DNA from: Saccharomyces uvarum
Lineage: Eukaryota > Ascomycota > Saccharomycetes > Saccharomycetales > Saccharomycetaceae
Assembly (NCBI GenBank): GCA_947243795.1
Contig: OX365939.1
Span: forward strand, 661,001-725,000
Reading direction: 5' to 3'
DNA length: 64,000 nucleotides
In this document: positions 18,430-29,556 of the stretch, in pieces
Position numbering within the stretch: position 1 is the stretch's first letter
Layout: the number at the start of each line of letters is the position of its first letter
Translations under genes and position numbers: made by a program
The notes under the pieces: model-generated
Database searches by the model: none
What the model was told of the DNA's origin: nothing
What the model saw: only the letters and a program-made list of their open reading frames with translations

Positions 18430-18736
18430 CTCTTTGTTTGTTTCTGCTCTACTTTTTGTCTACACAACCAGTCGTGGAGGCTCAATTTCTTCGTCCATGT
18501 ACTGTCCTCTCTTATATATTGATGTATTATATAACCGCCATTGGGGTAAAGGAAAAAAGGTCCCTGCTACAGCCTTTCGGATCATGATGCCTTATGCCCG
18601 CCTTGGATCTCGGGTTCTTCTCTTACCGTCTTTTTTTCAAGATGACGAAAAAAATGAAATTTTCTCATTTTAAGTAAAACTGCAATTGATGAGTTACCTC
18701 GAGTAGTGTATCACAAAAAACAATAGGCGGAGGCAC
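18430..18736. promoter_or_regulatory. Divergent promoter ECI1/EFM7
   Basis: This 307-nt spacer carries the oleate response element for ECI1. On the plus strand an open frame of 100 codons (18371-18673) overlaps the ECI1 5' end. I do not call it a gene. Confidence 0.7.
18578..18600 (-). promoter_or_regulatory. Oleate response element of ECI1
   Basis: On the minus strand the bases read CGG-GCA-TAA, 11 bases, then CCG. This fits the Oaf1-Pip2 consensus CGG-N3-TNA-N9-12-CCG exactly. It lies about 150-171 bp upstream of the ECI1 ATG. Oleate induction of ECI1 is established in S. cerevisiae. Confidence 0.85.
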
Positions 18737-19513
18737 ATGTCAGATATAGAGTCGTTAGGCGGGGCCGCAGGTCTGTTTGAAGAGCCAGAGGACTTTCTTC
18801 CTCCCCCACCAAAACCTCATTTTGCGGAATACCAAAGGTCGCACAGCACTAATAAGGAGTCCAAATCCGATGTAAAAGACATCAAGCTTCGTCTCGTCGG
18901 TACGTCCCCGCTTTGGGGCCACCTTTTGTGGAATGCGGGCGTATATACATCAAACCATTTGGATGCTCATCCAGAACTGATAAAGGGGAAAATCGTTTTA
19001 GAGTTGGGTGCTGCTGCTGCTCTACCCTCTGTCATTTGTGCTTTGAATGGCGCTCAAATGGTTGTTTCTACTGATTATCCTGATCCTGATCTAATGGAAA
19101 ATATTCGTTATAATATAAAAACTAACGTTCCAGAAGAACTCGGTAACATCAGTGCAGAGGGTTATATTTGGGGTAATGATTATACTCCATTGTTGACCAA
19201 TATCAACAGCAATGGGAAGTTTGATTTGATCATCTTGAGTGATTTAGTCTTCAACCATACAGAGCATCATAAATTACTTAAAACAACAAAGGACCTACTG
19301 GCTGAAAATGGTAAGGCGTTAGTGGTGTTTTCACCACATAGACCAAAATTGTTGGGAAAAGACTTGGAATTTTTCCAAGTGGCTAACGATGAGTTCAGTT
19401 TGGTTCCTGAGTTGATTGAAATGGTTAATTGGAAACCAATGTTCGATGAAGATGAAGAAACGGTCGAAATCAGATCTCGTGTTTACGCATATTATCTAAC
19501 CCATAAAAAGTAA
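18737..19513 (+). CDS. EFM7: eEF1A N-terminal/Lys methyltransferase Efm7 (Nnt1)
   Basis: This 258-aa seven-beta-strand methyltransferase belongs to the family in which Efm7 methylates the N-terminal glycine and adjacent lysine of translation factor eEF1A; it was earlier named Nnt1. SAM-binding motif I is [13 protein letters not shown] near residue 88-100, followed by the acidic STDYPDPD near 112-119 and the post-motif [16 protein letters not shown] near 162-177. The motif in the last region is typical of METTL21-like protein methyltransferases. S. cerevisiae has 261 aa. Confidence 0.93.
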   Translation: MSDIESLGGAAGLFEEPEDFLPPPPKPHFAEYQRSHSTNKESKSDVKDIKLRLVGTSPLWGHLLWNAGVYTSNHLDAHPELIKGKIVLELGAAAALPSVICALNGAQMVVSTDYPDPDLMENIRYNIKTNVPEELGNISAEGYIWGNDYTPLLTNINSNGKFDLIILSDLVFNHTEHHKLLKTTKDLLAENGKALVVFSPHRPKLLGKDLEFFQVANDEFSLVPELIEMVNWKPMFDEDEETVEIRSRVYAYYLTHKK

Positions 19514-19964
19514 GAAAACTGTGAAATCGACAATAGCGTTTTTTTTATTTAGAACTAGAGGCTTTTGGTTTATGTAATACTTAAATATATATATCTCTTT
19601 TTTGCATACACCGCTTTTAAACCAGCTCACCCACATACATATTCATTATTTTGGATTAGTGAAAAAAGAATACTAATTTAGTAAAGTAACCTAATGAAGA
19701 AAAAATAAAACAAACAATTCGGGGATAGAAACTCCCCTATAGCAAACACAAAATAGAACAATCCCAGTGATTTTCTTAAAAGTATTTTGTAGTAGGTAAA
19801 TTAGTTAATTATAAAAATGAAGAACCAGAAGCTCTATTCCTCCCATCGCGCGAAGCAACCTGGGGAAATAGAATAGAAGTAGAAATGTTAAAGTAAAGCG
19901 GAGAGCAAATAGTACAGGTAAGAGATGGGACATTAAGATCTCTTTGATATAATCCTTTGCAATT
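19514..19964. other. Convergent intergenic EFM7/CTS1
   Basis: This is the shared 3' region of two convergent genes. It is AT-rich with TA-rich stretches suited to polyadenylation (about 19585-19600). Nothing else is seen. Confidence 0.6.
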
Positions 19965-21677
19965 TTAGAAGTAATTACTTTCTAAGTAGGAAAAATTACA
20001 TTGAGTGTACACTGAGTCATCTGAGTCAAAAGCATAACACGTAGTTCCCGAAGCACATTCCATATAAACCCAGGCGCTGTGGTCACACACAGCATACTCT
20101 CCATTGGCAGAGCATGCGATTTCACCTTCAGTGCACGTAGATTTACCGTTCAATTGACCAGCGGCATATTGCGCATTTAATTGTTTGGCGAGTGTACGAG
20201 CTGCACTGTCTGAACTTGTACTTGTACTTGTTGGAGAAAGTGTACTTGTGGTAGTCGTTGGAGGAAACAAAGTAGTCTTTACGCTAGTGGTGGTAGCAGT
20301 AGTGAGTGTGCTCTTTGTTGTGGTGGTAGCGGGAGTATTCTTTGACGTAGTGGTCGTAGATGATGTTTTCTCTGCGCTAGTGGTGGTAGCGGGAGTATTC
20401 TTTGACGTAGTGGTCGTAGATGATGTTTTCTCTGCGCTAGTGGTGGTAGCGGGAGTATTCTTTGACGTAGTGGTCGTAGATGATGTTTTCTCTGCGCTGG
20501 TAGTAGTTGGTGTTTCAACAGTACTAGTGGTAGTTGGAGATAACGTAATTTTAGTCTTACTTTGTGTAGTTGTGGTAATTTGGGAGGTCTTTTTTTGAGA
20601 GGTGGAAGTTGTAGAGCTTAAAGTAGTTGTTGAACTTAAAGTAGTTGTGGATTTTGAAGTCGTTGTGGATTTTGAAGTCGTTGTGGATTTTGAAGTAGAT
20701 GTGGGTTGTAAGGTAATGGTAGCAGAAGAAGTCGTGGCTGAGTCAGCATTTTGCAACATTTCCTTCAGAACTTGAACATATGGCTCATCATTTAGTTCAT
20801 TTGAAAAAGCTTGAGATGCATCCCATAATGCAATACCACCGAATGCACTTGAAGATGAGATTTCGGCAATAGTGGATTCTAGTAAAGAGGTGTCAGAGAT
20901 ATATCCAGATCCTGCAGCTGAAGAGGAACCAGGTAAGCCTAAGAACAGCTTTATGTTCTTATTTGGGGATACGGTTTGAGCATAGGTTAACCAGGTGTCC
21001 CAATTGAACTGACCATTGACATTACAGTAGTTATTATAGAATTGGATGAACGCGAAATCAATTTCGGCATTTTCTAACAAGTCACCAACTGAAGCATCAG
21101 GGTATGGACATTGGGGAGCAGCAGAAAGGTAGTACTGCTTGGTACCCTCGGCAAATAAAGTTCTTAATTCGGTGGCTAAAGCACTGTATCCAACATCGTT
21201 ATTGTTTTCAATGTCAAAATCAAAACCGTCAACAACGGCAGAGTCAAATGGACGTTCACTAGCACCAGTACCTTCGCCAAAAGTATCCCATAAAGTTTGA
21301 GCGAAGTCTTCTGCTTGGGAATCATCGGAAAATGAATAACTACCAGATGAACCGCCTAACGATAAAAGAACTTTCTTGCCAAGGGATTGACAGGTTTCAA
21401 TATCTTCGGCAATTTGAGTACAGTGAAGCAAACCATCGGAAAAGGTATCAGAGCATGCATTGGCAAAGTTCAAACCAAGTGTTGGAAACTGGTTTAAGAA
21501 GGACAATAGGAAAATATCAGCATCAGAAGATTGACAGTAAGTAGCTAATGATTCTTGTGTGCCTGCTGAATTTTGGCCCCAGTAGACGGCAACATTAGTA
21601 TTAGCGGAGCCATCAAAAGCAGTGGTTGTAGATACTAAAACTTGTGTAAATAGAAGGATGGTATAAACGAGCGACAT
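19965..21677 (-). CDS. CTS1: Secreted GH18 endochitinase Cts1
   Basis: Cts1 cuts chitin at the septum to let daughter cells separate. The 570-aa protein has a signal peptide (residues 1-20) and a GH18 domain to about residue 310, with the catalytic motif DGFDFDIEN whose acid is Glu157. A Ser/Thr-rich linker (about 315-480), expected to be O-mannosylated, follows, and then a C-terminal chitin-binding domain (CBM19) with six Cys. The linker contains three nearly perfect copies of a 20-aa block, coded by a 60-bp tandem repeat. S. cerevisiae Cts1 is 562 aa. Ace2 sites lie about 0.55 kb upstream. Confidence 0.97.
   Translation of the reverse strand: MSLVYTILLFTQVLVSTTTAFDGSANTNVAVYWGQNSAGTQESLATYCQSSDADIFLLSFLNQFPTLGLNFANACSDTFSDGLLHCTQIAEDIETCQSLGKKVLLSLGGSSGSYSFSDDSQAEDFAQTLWDTFGEGTGASERPFDSAVVDGFDFDIENNNDVGYSALATELRTLFAEGTKQYYLSAAPQCPYPDASVGDLLENAEIDFAFIQFYNNYCNVNGQFNWDTWLTYAQTVSPNKNIKLFLGLPGSSSAAGSGYISDTSLLESTIAEISSSSAFGGIALWDASQAFSNELNDEPYVQVLKEMLQNADSATTSSATITLQPTSTSKSTTTSKSTTTSKSTTTLSSTTTLSSTTSTSQKKTSQITTTTQSKTKITLSPTTTSTVETPTTTSAEKTSSTTTTSKNTPATTTSAEKTSSTTTTSKNTPATTTSAEKTSSTTTTSKNTPATTTTKSTLTTATTTSVKTTLFPPTTTTSTLSPTSTSTSSDSAARTLAKQLNAQYAAGQLNGKSTCTEGEIACSANGEYAVCDHSAWVYMECASGTTCYAFDSDDSVYTQCNFSYLESNYF
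20321..20499 (-). repeat. 60-bp tandem repeat, three copies, in CTS1 linker
   Basis: Positions 20341-20400 and 20401-20460 are identical, and the flanking bases continue the same period to give about three units. Each unit codes a Thr/Ser-rich 20-residue block with EKTSSTTTTSK, in frame. Confidence 0.95.
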
Positions 21678-21796
21678 TCTATTATTATTTGTAATTTTTT
21701 TTATTTTAATATCAATGTATTGAAAAAAGCGAGTGATCTCTAGAAAATGTTATAAAAATAAGTGAAAGGCTGATTTTTTTTGGAGGTATGAGGTCC

Positions 21797-21850
21797 TAAA
21801 GGAGTGAAAGGTTTACTATTCTGAGATATTGAGTCTTAAAGGAGTGAAAG
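21797..21850. repeat. TAAAGGAGTGAAAG direct repeat, 40-bp spacing
   Basis: The 14-mer occurs at 21797-21810 and 21837-21850, with partial similarity in the bases between. It lies 120-173 bp upstream of CTS1 and may be a duplicated promoter segment. Function unknown. Confidence 0.7.
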
Positions 21851-22203
21851 ATCTTCAATAATATGAAAAGAAACTTTGTTGATATAGTCTTAATACAATG
21901 GAATGGAGCTGATGCCTTTTTCTTATTGCATTAGAAAATAAGTGAGATGACAAGTCCTCTATTTAAAAATGAGATATCTTGCCATCTTTATATATTTGAT
22001 CGACGCTTCGGTGGGCAATAATTATCATCTATTTTTGCATTGCGTTCCTTGCTTTCCTTGCTTTCCTTAACGAATTATCGAGGGGTTGGTCAGTAAGTTC
22101 CAATGTTTACACAACAATTAAATCGGTTAAACAAATAAACAAACCTATCAAGAAATAAACAAGTAGAACTCAAACTTAGTGGCACATAGTTGCTAAGACA
22201 AGG

Positions 22204-22247
22204 CTGGTCTATTTTCAAGGGACCAGCGCTTAAGCTTTTCACCAGCG
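22204..22247. promoter_or_regulatory. Cluster of three Ace2/Swi5-type sites
   Basis: GCTGGT at 22204-22209 and ACCAGC at 22223-22228 and 22242-22247 match the Ace2/Swi5 consensus. They lie 527-570 bp upstream of the CTS1 ATG. Ace2 drives daughter-specific CTS1 expression in S. cerevisiae, so the role is well supported by analogy. Confidence 0.8.
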
Positions 22248-22564
22248 GAAAAACAAAAAACTAGCGAGTGAGATCAGACACCCACACATGTTCTCAAGAG
22301 TTACTATGGCAACGATTCGATTCGATTTGATTAACAGTAATGGCGCTGATAAAATTCCGATTTGTTGAGGATTTCCAACGTAGGGTCTAGTTGAAACACC
22401 AGTGTTCATTATTAAATCTGTATAGAATATCCTATTTTGTTGTGCTTGTAAGCCCAAATTACAAGGTGATGTTGTTTTCCTCCATCATTTGATATCTTCT
22501 ATACGAATTTCAAAACGTTATTAATTATATTCTATACTGTATACAAGACGCCAAGGGTAAAATA

Positions 22565-23632
22565 CTATGGTAGTTCGTTAAATTTCGTCTCCCACACCTG
22601 GATCCACTTCTTCCTTTTGGCATCACCTTCATACAGCTTGTTCATTTGAACAAGAGTTTTTCTAATCACACCTGCTAACTCATCTTGTTCTTCCTTCACT
22701 TCTTGAGCGCTGAATTTCTTTGGCTCAAACTGCACGGTGGATACCACTTCATCCAGAAGCAACTGTGCTTCTTTGATTAATGTGTGTAAACTGTCTAAAG
22801 TGATTGCTTGATTTTTCTTGGGCTTGAAGTCCTTTGATACTAGCGTTTTCCTGAATGTTGACACCAAAAATTTGATCATCTTAATCTTCTTCGTAAACCC
22901 ATCAAAAAATAACTTTATGCACTCATATACCTTTTCTTGGTCGAAGTCCTCGTCTTTCACCTCCGTTTCAGATCCAGAATCTTCGAAATCTAAAAACATA
23001 TCGTTCGAGCTTGCTGAAAAATCGGGCTCTTCTAACCATTCTTTTATTTCATCGAGTGTATCGTCCATTATATCGACATTATCTTTGAGGATATTTGCCA
23101 AGATCCCATAAGGCCCAATTTTGGAACAGTTGGAAAGGAAGTCACATGCGTTGAATATTTTACCAACAGATGTTAACCTTTCTTTATCAAGCGATGCATC
23201 ATCTTCATTCTTCAGTCTTTTTTGTAGCTCCACAATGAAATTTCTCAAACCATCAAGTAATTGCAATGTACTCTCATCAAGCTGGTCTGAAAAGTATTTC
23301 GGATAATCCTCATTATTGTAAAACAAAGGAAATAGACTTAGTAAGTAGAATAACGACCTGCTAAAGCTTTGGATTTCGGTGAAGACGACTTTGTGATTAT
23401 CATCGAAAGTACCTGGCTTACACACAATCCCGAACTTTGTGCAATGTGCTTTTAATACAGAAGATAATTTACCCAGTTCCTTGATTGGAGTGGAATCCTG
23501 TAACTTAGTGGTAGAGGAGATTTTATGCAAGTCTTCTGAATTTTTATACGTCACTAAAAATTGATCTTCTATGGAATCTAGTAGTTCTAATAACCTTATG
23601 TTATTGGCGATATCATTGCTTTCGGTTGCCAT
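22565..23632 (-). CDS. Conserved cytoplasmic protein of unknown function (YLR287C ortholog)
   Basis: This 355-aa protein equals S. cerevisiae YLR287C in length and position. It looks mostly helical, with an acidic segment about 200-235 (DFSASSNDMFLDFEDSGSE). From memory it may be related to the GCIP/cyclin-D-interacting (CCNDBP1-like) helical family, but no diagnostic motif is visible and I do not assert a function. There is no signal peptide or membrane segment. Confidence 0.85.
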   Translation of the reverse strand: MATESNDIANNIRLLELLDSIEDQFLVTYKNSEDLHKISSTTKLQDSTPIKELGKLSSVLKAHCTKFGIVCKPGTFDDNHKVVFTEIQSFSRSLFYLLSLFPLFYNNEDYPKYFSDQLDESTLQLLDGLRNFIVELQKRLKNEDDASLDKERLTSVGKIFNACDFLSNCSKIGPYGILANILKDNVDIMDDTLDEIKEWLEEPDFSASSNDMFLDFEDSGSETEVKDEDFDQEKVYECIKLFFDGFTKKIKMIKFLVSTFRKTLVSKDFKPKKNQAITLDSLHTLIKEAQLLLDEVVSTVQFEPKKFSAQEVKEEQDELAGVIRKTLVQMNKLYEGDAKRKKWIQVWETKFNELP

Positions 23633-24079
23633 ATTTTTGGACTTGATTTATCCTATCTTAAAGCGTCGTTTCAGTAAGCCTGTTTTTCTTGTGCTAAGGT
23701 AAAGCTGTCTGTCAATCTTCTAGATCATCGACGATTTTTTTTTTTTTTTCATTACCACATTACGAAACGCCCAGGCAAAAACAGTTGGGAAAAAAACCTT
23801 GCCAAACCCTATGTACATCAAGATTTACTGTTAAGATAAACTGTAACTAAAAACACGAATAAGCAATATTTTGAGCGTTCCGATTCTACCAAATAACGAG
23901 CCCTAAAGAAACAATGAATTGTTGATTAATTACATAATTCCAGTACTACTTTATATTTAGATAAAAGAACACATATCGAAACACAAATACATATCAAAAA
24001 TTACCTTTATAGTAAGATAACCAGGGACCGCTATTTATTCTTCACTTCTCTGCTCCTTTTCTTCAAATTTTTAATTGAT
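23633..24079. other. YLR287C promoter and RPS30A 3' region
   Basis: This spacer includes a poly-T run near 23737-23749. Nothing else was recognised. Confidence 0.6.
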
Positions 24080-24734
<655 letters not shown>

Positions 24735-25048
24735 TTTTGCTTATTTTTTGTATATGGGTGATGAAATGATCCTAGTCTAGTGGCAAATCGAATACGCAAT
24801 TCATATATATTCTAACGTAGCATCTAGTTTGTATGGCTGTCCTATCTCTTTTCCTGGGATTCGCGGAGTCGGAGCTGTCGTTTTTCCTTACAAAAAATAG
24901 AAAAATTACGTTGATGAGAGGCACGGGTCTAATGAAATGTACTGATGCGCAGTCTTTTTGTTTCCCGTAGTTTAGAAGCAAGGAAAATAATGATGATGAA
25001 CTAAATACGCAATGAGCAATCTTGCTTGAATAGACAGCACCGCAGAGC
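24735..25048. other. RPS30A promoter and MEC3 3' region
   Basis: This 314-nt spacer should contain the strong ribosomal protein promoter. The best Rap1-like match is ACAGCCATACAAA on the minus strand (24828-24840), one base off the core. A second weak match, CACCCATATACA, lies too close to the ATG to act as an upstream site. Confidence 0.45.
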
Positions 25049-26470
25049 TTACAAACCCTTCGATCTTGCCATGTAGTATATAATCTGCCCCCTTTCCCTA
25101 GGCTTTTCCACGTCCTCGCTGTCCTCCAAACTACCACGGTCCAGCGAACAGTGGAATACACACGATTCATCGTGAGAAATTGCCAAAACAACTTCTTCGA
25201 ATGCTGCGTATAGTTTGGAACAGACTTTCCAATCTTTGCAGCGAATGATTACTTCATGGGTTGACGAACTCTCCTGTTCCGCCTTTTCTACCATTACAGA
25301 CACGTCATTGAACCTTGTATCGTCGCTGTTGTCAGTAGTGTAATTATTTCGCGTATCAACAATTTCACTGTCTTCAATTCTCAATAGGTCTTCATCATAA
25401 AGGGCATTTTCCTCTATCTCTCTATCTCTAGTATTGGTATATAGCGAAGACATTGGTTTGTCAGTATCAATCATGGGAAGCGATTCCTGTTCATGCTCAG
25501 GATGGATGTCCATATTATGATTCTGGGAAGGATTGGCAGAACTACTCTCTTGTTGTTGGATCACTGAATCTAAGGGACCATTCCAACATATTTCCAAATG
25601 CCAATCTAACTCATTCACAATTATCTTCAACTCCACATCATCTCCCTCATCACCTTGCTTTTTTTTCTTGATTCCCGTTAAATGAATGTGATTAACGTTA
25701 GTATACCGTTCGACACGTCTTATAAACCCATGAAAGGCAGAACCGAACTCACCAGAAATCGGTGGCAGTTTATACATCATTAATTGAATATAGTTGATCA
25801 TGGGCTCTTGTATTCGCGTATCCTGAGCACGAAACAATAATTTAACTGGTACCTTAAATGAGTGCATGATGACCTTGTTACTTGCAAGTAAATTTCCTGT
25901 AGCCACAGTCGTCGGTAGGCCATTTTGATCATCCATTCCCCCATTCATTACCACAGCATCACTGGGACCGCCGGTATGTACAATTTCTTCGAAAGTTACA
26001 CCCAATGCACAAATAGGGTTTGGTTTTGACGTTGTATCCACACCTCCTGCTGTTCCTCCTGAAAGTGTTCCATTATTTGTATTCCATTCAGGCATTGATT
26101 GTAGCTTTATAGTCATATTAGAAGAAGATCCTTGATTCATCACACGGTCGTATCTTTTGAAGACACTCAATAAAGAGTCACAATTGCACTCCATTGTTAT
26201 TGTATTTAGTTCGCGAGCGGATATGACTGTATATAGCCTAAACACATCCTGAGGAATAGTACACCAAAGTTGTCCAGTGTCTCCGCGTAGTATTGTACCA
26301 TTGCTGCTACTATTCAGTGATGATTTGGGAGTGGATATTATGGTTAACCTTTCGCTATTGAATCTTAAAATAGCCGTCTTTCTCAATGAGGCTACCGTAT
26401 TGATAGTAGTTCTCAATAATTTATAATCGTCTGGTGCTTCACAACCATTCACTATCAACTTCAACTTCAT
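25049..26470 (-). CDS. MEC3: DNA damage checkpoint clamp subunit Mec3
   Basis: Mec3 is the Hus1-like member of the PCNA-like Rad17-Mec3-Ddc1 (9-1-1) clamp, which is loaded at damaged DNA to activate Mec1. The 473-aa protein begins MKLKLIVNGCEAPDDYKLLR, the conserved first strand of the clamp fold. It shows long insertions between fold segments, including Asn/Ser/Gly-rich and acidic loops, as in the S. cerevisiae protein (474 aa). No catalytic motif is expected. It is divergent from GUF1. Confidence 0.95.
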   Translation of the reverse strand: MKLKLIVNGCEAPDDYKLLRTTINTVASLRKTAILRFNSERLTIISTPKSSLNSSSNGTILRGDTGQLWCTIPQDVFRLYTVISARELNTITMECNCDSLLSVFKRYDRVMNQGSSSNMTIKLQSMPEWNTNNGTLSGGTAGGVDTTSKPNPICALGVTFEEIVHTGGPSDAVVMNGGMDDQNGLPTTVATGNLLASNKVIMHSFKVPVKLLFRAQDTRIQEPMINYIQLMMYKLPPISGEFGSAFHGFIRRVERYTNVNHIHLTGIKKKKQGDEGDDVELKIIVNELDWHLEICWNGPLDSVIQQQESSSANPSQNHNMDIHPEHEQESLPMIDTDKPMSSLYTNTRDREIEENALYDEDLLRIEDSEIVDTRNNYTTDNSDDTRFNDVSVMVEKAEQESSSTHEVIIRCKDWKVCSKLYAAFEEVVLAISHDESCVFHCSLDRGSLEDSEDVEKPRERGQIIYYMARSKGL

Positions 26471-26659
26471 TTAGTTTTTCTTCCATACATTTACTATTTC
26501 CTTTTCAATTTCTGATCTTAATATGTGTTTATATTTTATTTTGATGTAAATAAAGAAAATCAATTGGCATTGCAAACAAAATCAAATAAAACTCGCCCCC
26601 GACTGCACTTAAACTCGTGAATGAAAGGTATTGATGTGGGAGACTAACCTGACTAGAAT

Positions 26660-28597
26660 ATGCTAAAACTTAAGGTCAAACCGCTAAAGCAACTATGGTC
26701 TCATCAACGGCATACATACATTCTACGATATAATCATACGGTAACGCCAGCACAAGTTTTGCAAACACGGATTGAACAAATTCCAATCGAAAATTACAGA
26801 AACTTTTCAATCGTTGCTCATGTTGATCATGGAAAGTCGACGTTAAGCGACAGACTGCTAGAAATAACACACGTCATTGATTCAAATGCGAAAAATAAGC
26901 AGGTTCTAGATAAACTTGAAGTCGAAAGAGAAAGAGGAATCACTATAAAGGCACAAACATGTTCGATGTTCTATAGTGACAAAAGAACTGGAGAAGATTA
27001 CCTTTTACACCTAATTGACACTCCAGGACATGTAGATTTCAGAGGGGAGGTTTCAAGGTCCTACGCATCATGCGGGGGGGCAATTCTTTTGGTCGATGCC
27101 TCACAAGGTATCCAAGCTCAGACAGTGGCTAATTTTTATCTGGCTTTTAGCCTGGGGTTGAAGTTGATCCCAGTAATAAATAAAGTCGATCTCAACCTTA
27201 CAGATGTAAAACAGGTTAAAGACCAAATAGTGAATAATTTTGAGCTTCCGGAAGAAGACATAATCGGCGTCAGTGCCAAAACAGGTCTAAACGTGGAAGA
27301 CCTGTTATTACCGGCTATAATTGACCGTATACCACCACCAACTGGGAGGCTCGACAAACCCTTTAGAGCATTATTAGTAGATTCGTGGTACGATGCATAC
27401 TTAGGAGCAGTTCTTTTAGTGAATATAGTCGACGGGTCTGTACGTAAGAATGACAAGGTTGTTTGTGCTCAGACAAAAGAAAAATACGAAGTTAAAGATA
27501 CCGGAATCATGTATCCTGACAGGACTTCAACAGGTACTTTAAAGGCGGGACAAGTTGGCTATATAGTACTGGGAATGAAGGACTCTAAGGAAGCTAAAGT
27601 AGGGGATACTGTTATGCATTTGGGTAGGGAAAATGAAACCGAAGTACTTCCCGGCTTTGAAGAACAAAAACCTATGGTATTTGTGGGCGCATTTCCAGCA
27701 GATGGGGTGGAATTTAAAGCGATGGATGATGATATGAGTAGGCTTGTTCTCAATGACAGATCCGTTACCTTGGAGCGTGAGACTTCTAATGCCTTAGGAC
27801 AAGGTTGGAGGCTGGGCTTTTTGGGATCTTTGCATGCATCTGTTTTTCGTGAGAGGCTAGAAAAAGAATATGGTTCCAAGTTGATTATTACCCAACCAAC
27901 TGTGCCTTATTTAGTGGAGTTCACTGATGGTACAAAAAAGCTCATAACCAATCCTGATGAATTTCCGGATGCTGCTACGAAAAGGGTAAATGTTGCAGCT
28001 TATCACGAACCATTTATAGAGGCAGTTATGACGTTGCCCCAGGAATATTTAGGCAATGTTATACGTTTATGTGACAGCAATCGAGGAGAACAAATTGATA
28101 TCACTTACCTTAACACTAACGGACAAGTAATGCTAAAATACTACCTTCCATTATCACATTTGGTTGACGACTTTTTTAGCAAATTAAAATCTGTCTCCAG
28201 AGGGTTTGCTTCTTTGGATTATGAAGAGGCTGGATATAGAAATTCTGATGTCGTGAAACTACAACTATTGGTTAATGGGAATGCTATCGACGCCTTATCC
28301 AGGGTGCTACACAGGTCAGAAGTTGAACGAGTTGGTAGGGAATGGGTAAAGAAATTCAAAGAGTTCGTCAAATCGCAATTATATGAAGTTGTTATTCAAG
28401 CTAGGGCTAATAACAAGATAATAGCTAGGGAGACCATAAAGGCGAGAAGAAAAGATGTTCTTCAGAAGTTACATGCTTCTGACCTCTCTCGTAGAAAGAA
28501 ACTACTGGCCAAGCAAAAAGAGGGTAAAAAGCATATGAAAACTATAGGTAATATCCAAATTAACCAAGAAGCATATCAAGCATTTTTACGTCGTTGA
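26660..28597 (+). CDS. GUF1: Mitochondrial translation GTPase Guf1 (LepA/EF4)
   Basis: Guf1 is the mitochondrial EF4/LepA GTPase, which acts on stalled or back-translocating ribosomes to support faithful translation under stress. The 645-aa protein starts with a basic presequence of about 40 residues. The G1 loop AHVDHGKST is at 53-61, G2 sits in [10 protein letters not shown]3 is DTPGHVDF, G4 is NKVD and G5 follows in GVSAKTG. The EF4-specific C-terminal domain is present near 545-645 ([10 protein letters not shown] and [19 protein letters not shown] regions). Length equals S. cerevisiae. Confidence 0.97.
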   Translation: MLKLKVKPLKQLWSHQRHTYILRYNHTVTPAQVLQTRIEQIPIENYRNFSIVAHVDHGKSTLSDRLLEITHVIDSNAKNKQVLDKLEVERERGITIKAQTCSMFYSDKRTGEDYLLHLIDTPGHVDFRGEVSRSYASCGGAILLVDASQGIQAQTVANFYLAFSLGLKLIPVINKVDLNLTDVKQVKDQIVNNFELPEEDIIGVSAKTGLNVEDLLLPAIIDRIPPPTGRLDKPFRALLVDSWYDAYLGAVLLVNIVDGSVRKNDKVVCAQTKEKYEVKDTGIMYPDRTSTGTLKAGQVGYIVLGMKDSKEAKVGDTVMHLGRENETEVLPGFEEQKPMVFVGAFPADGVEFKAMDDDMSRLVLNDRSVTLERETSNALGQGWRLGFLGSLHASVFRERLEKEYGSKLIITQPTVPYLVEFTDGTKKLITNPDEFPDAATKRVNVAAYHEPFIEAVMTLPQEYLGNVIRLCDSNRGEQIDITYLNTNGQVMLKYYLPLSHLVDDFFSKLKSVSRGFASLDYEEAGYRNSDVVKLQLLVNGNAIDALSRVLHRSEVERVGREWVKKFKEFVKSQLYEVVIQARANNKIIARETIKARRKDVLQKLHASDLSRRKKLLAKQKEGKKHMKTIGNIQINQEAYQAFLRR

Positions 28598-28722
28598 CAT
28601 TGCATTCGTGTTTTTTATTATATTTTTTTGACACTACTATTTTAAAATATGAAAATCTGTATGTAGTTGAGTACTTTTAACCTGTAAATAGAAAAGAAAA
28701 AGAAAAAGAATATTCGTCTCCT

Positions 28723-29556
28723 TCATGTTTTGAGTATTTCCTCAAGTGTCACTATTCCCTTGAAGTTTGAATCTTCGACTTTTGTCAAGATGGAATGGCT
28801 TACTTGTTGAGTAGACACCGTTGGCCTGATTAGGTCATTCATAAATTGCAGTTTGTTCTGTAACAAAAATTTGTTACCACAATAAAGGAGCTCAAGAGCG
28901 CTGTGAATAAAAGATCTCGGTCCAATTGCGTTTCTATGCTCATCAAACATGAAACCAGGCCTCATAATGATAGGTCTAAAATACTCGTGCATTCTTTCTA
29001 TTTCAATTTCGGCCTCCCTCTTTGAATTGATATAACCACTGGGTATCATCGGGAACCCTTTATCTGCAGAAATATATGTAAACGATCTTTCGTTGATTTT
29101 TGCCTGCTCCTTCTTGCCTTTTTTTATAATTTCCTGCTTGAAAGTATTTGCCAAAATAATGGCACTTTGCTTATTCATCATTTCGTAAGTAAAGTAAGGA
29201 CTGCTTTTTCGTAAAGGATTTGGTCCTGCACCAAGAGAGAAAAGACTCGATTTTGAACCAGTTGTGGGGCTTTTCGATAGAGTTTTCTTATAGTTCTCGT
29301 TTTCCAAAAGAATCCCCAAACTATGGACGACGTTGGCGGCATCTTTCAGTAACGCATGGTAAGAGTCCGGTTTAAAAATGTCAGCCGCAGTCCATTGGAC
29401 CTCCTGAATCCATTGTTTATCATTTAATTCAGTACTGTGAGGGACTTTTCCGGACCTCGACACAGAAACAACTTGATAGCCTGCAGTCACTGCATTTTGA
29501 CAGATCCTCTTCCCTAAGAACCCATTTCCCCCAAAAACTACAAACTTTGGTGCCAT
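28723..29556 (-). CDS. COQ11: Coenzyme Q biosynthesis protein Coq11 (atypical SDR)
   Basis: This 277-aa protein is a short-chain dehydrogenase-like protein of the mitochondrial coenzyme Q synthome. The NAD(P)-binding motif is FGGNGFLGKR at residues 8-17. The family lacks the usual YxxxK arrangement and is classed as atypical, like NDUFA9. In S. cerevisiae its loss affects CoQ levels. Length equals that of YLR290C. Confidence 0.94.
   Translation of the reverse strand: MAPKFVVFGGNGFLGKRICQNAVTAGYQVVSVSRSGKVPHSTELNDKQWIQEVQWTAADIFKPDSYHALLKDAANVVHSLGILLENENYKKTLSKSPTTGSKSSLFSLGAGPNPLRKSSPYFTYEMMNKQSAIILANTFKQEIIKKGKKEQAKINERSFTYISADKGFPMIPSGYINSKREAEIEIERMHEYFRPIIMRPGFMFDEHRNAIGPRSFIHSALELLYCGNKFLLQNKLQFMNDLIRPTVSTQQVSHSILTKVEDSNFKGIVTLEEILKT

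Larger units (their letters stand above)
21678..22564. promoter_or_regulatory. CTS1 promoter and YLR287C 3' region
   Basis: This 887-nt spacer is mostly the CTS1 upstream region. It holds three Ace2-type sites, CTTTCCTTG repeats near 22050-22068, and the TAAAGGAGTGAAAG block twice. Open frames in 22239-22457 look random. Confidence 0.7.

Noticed and set aside
18371-18673. 100-codon plus-strand frame with a hydrophobic start, overlapping the ECI1 5' end
   Set aside because: Antisense to ECI1 and contains its oleate element. No domain.
24735-24840. Rap1 sites for RPS30A
   Set aside because: One match is 16 nt from the ATG and the other is imperfect, so I do not list them as sites.
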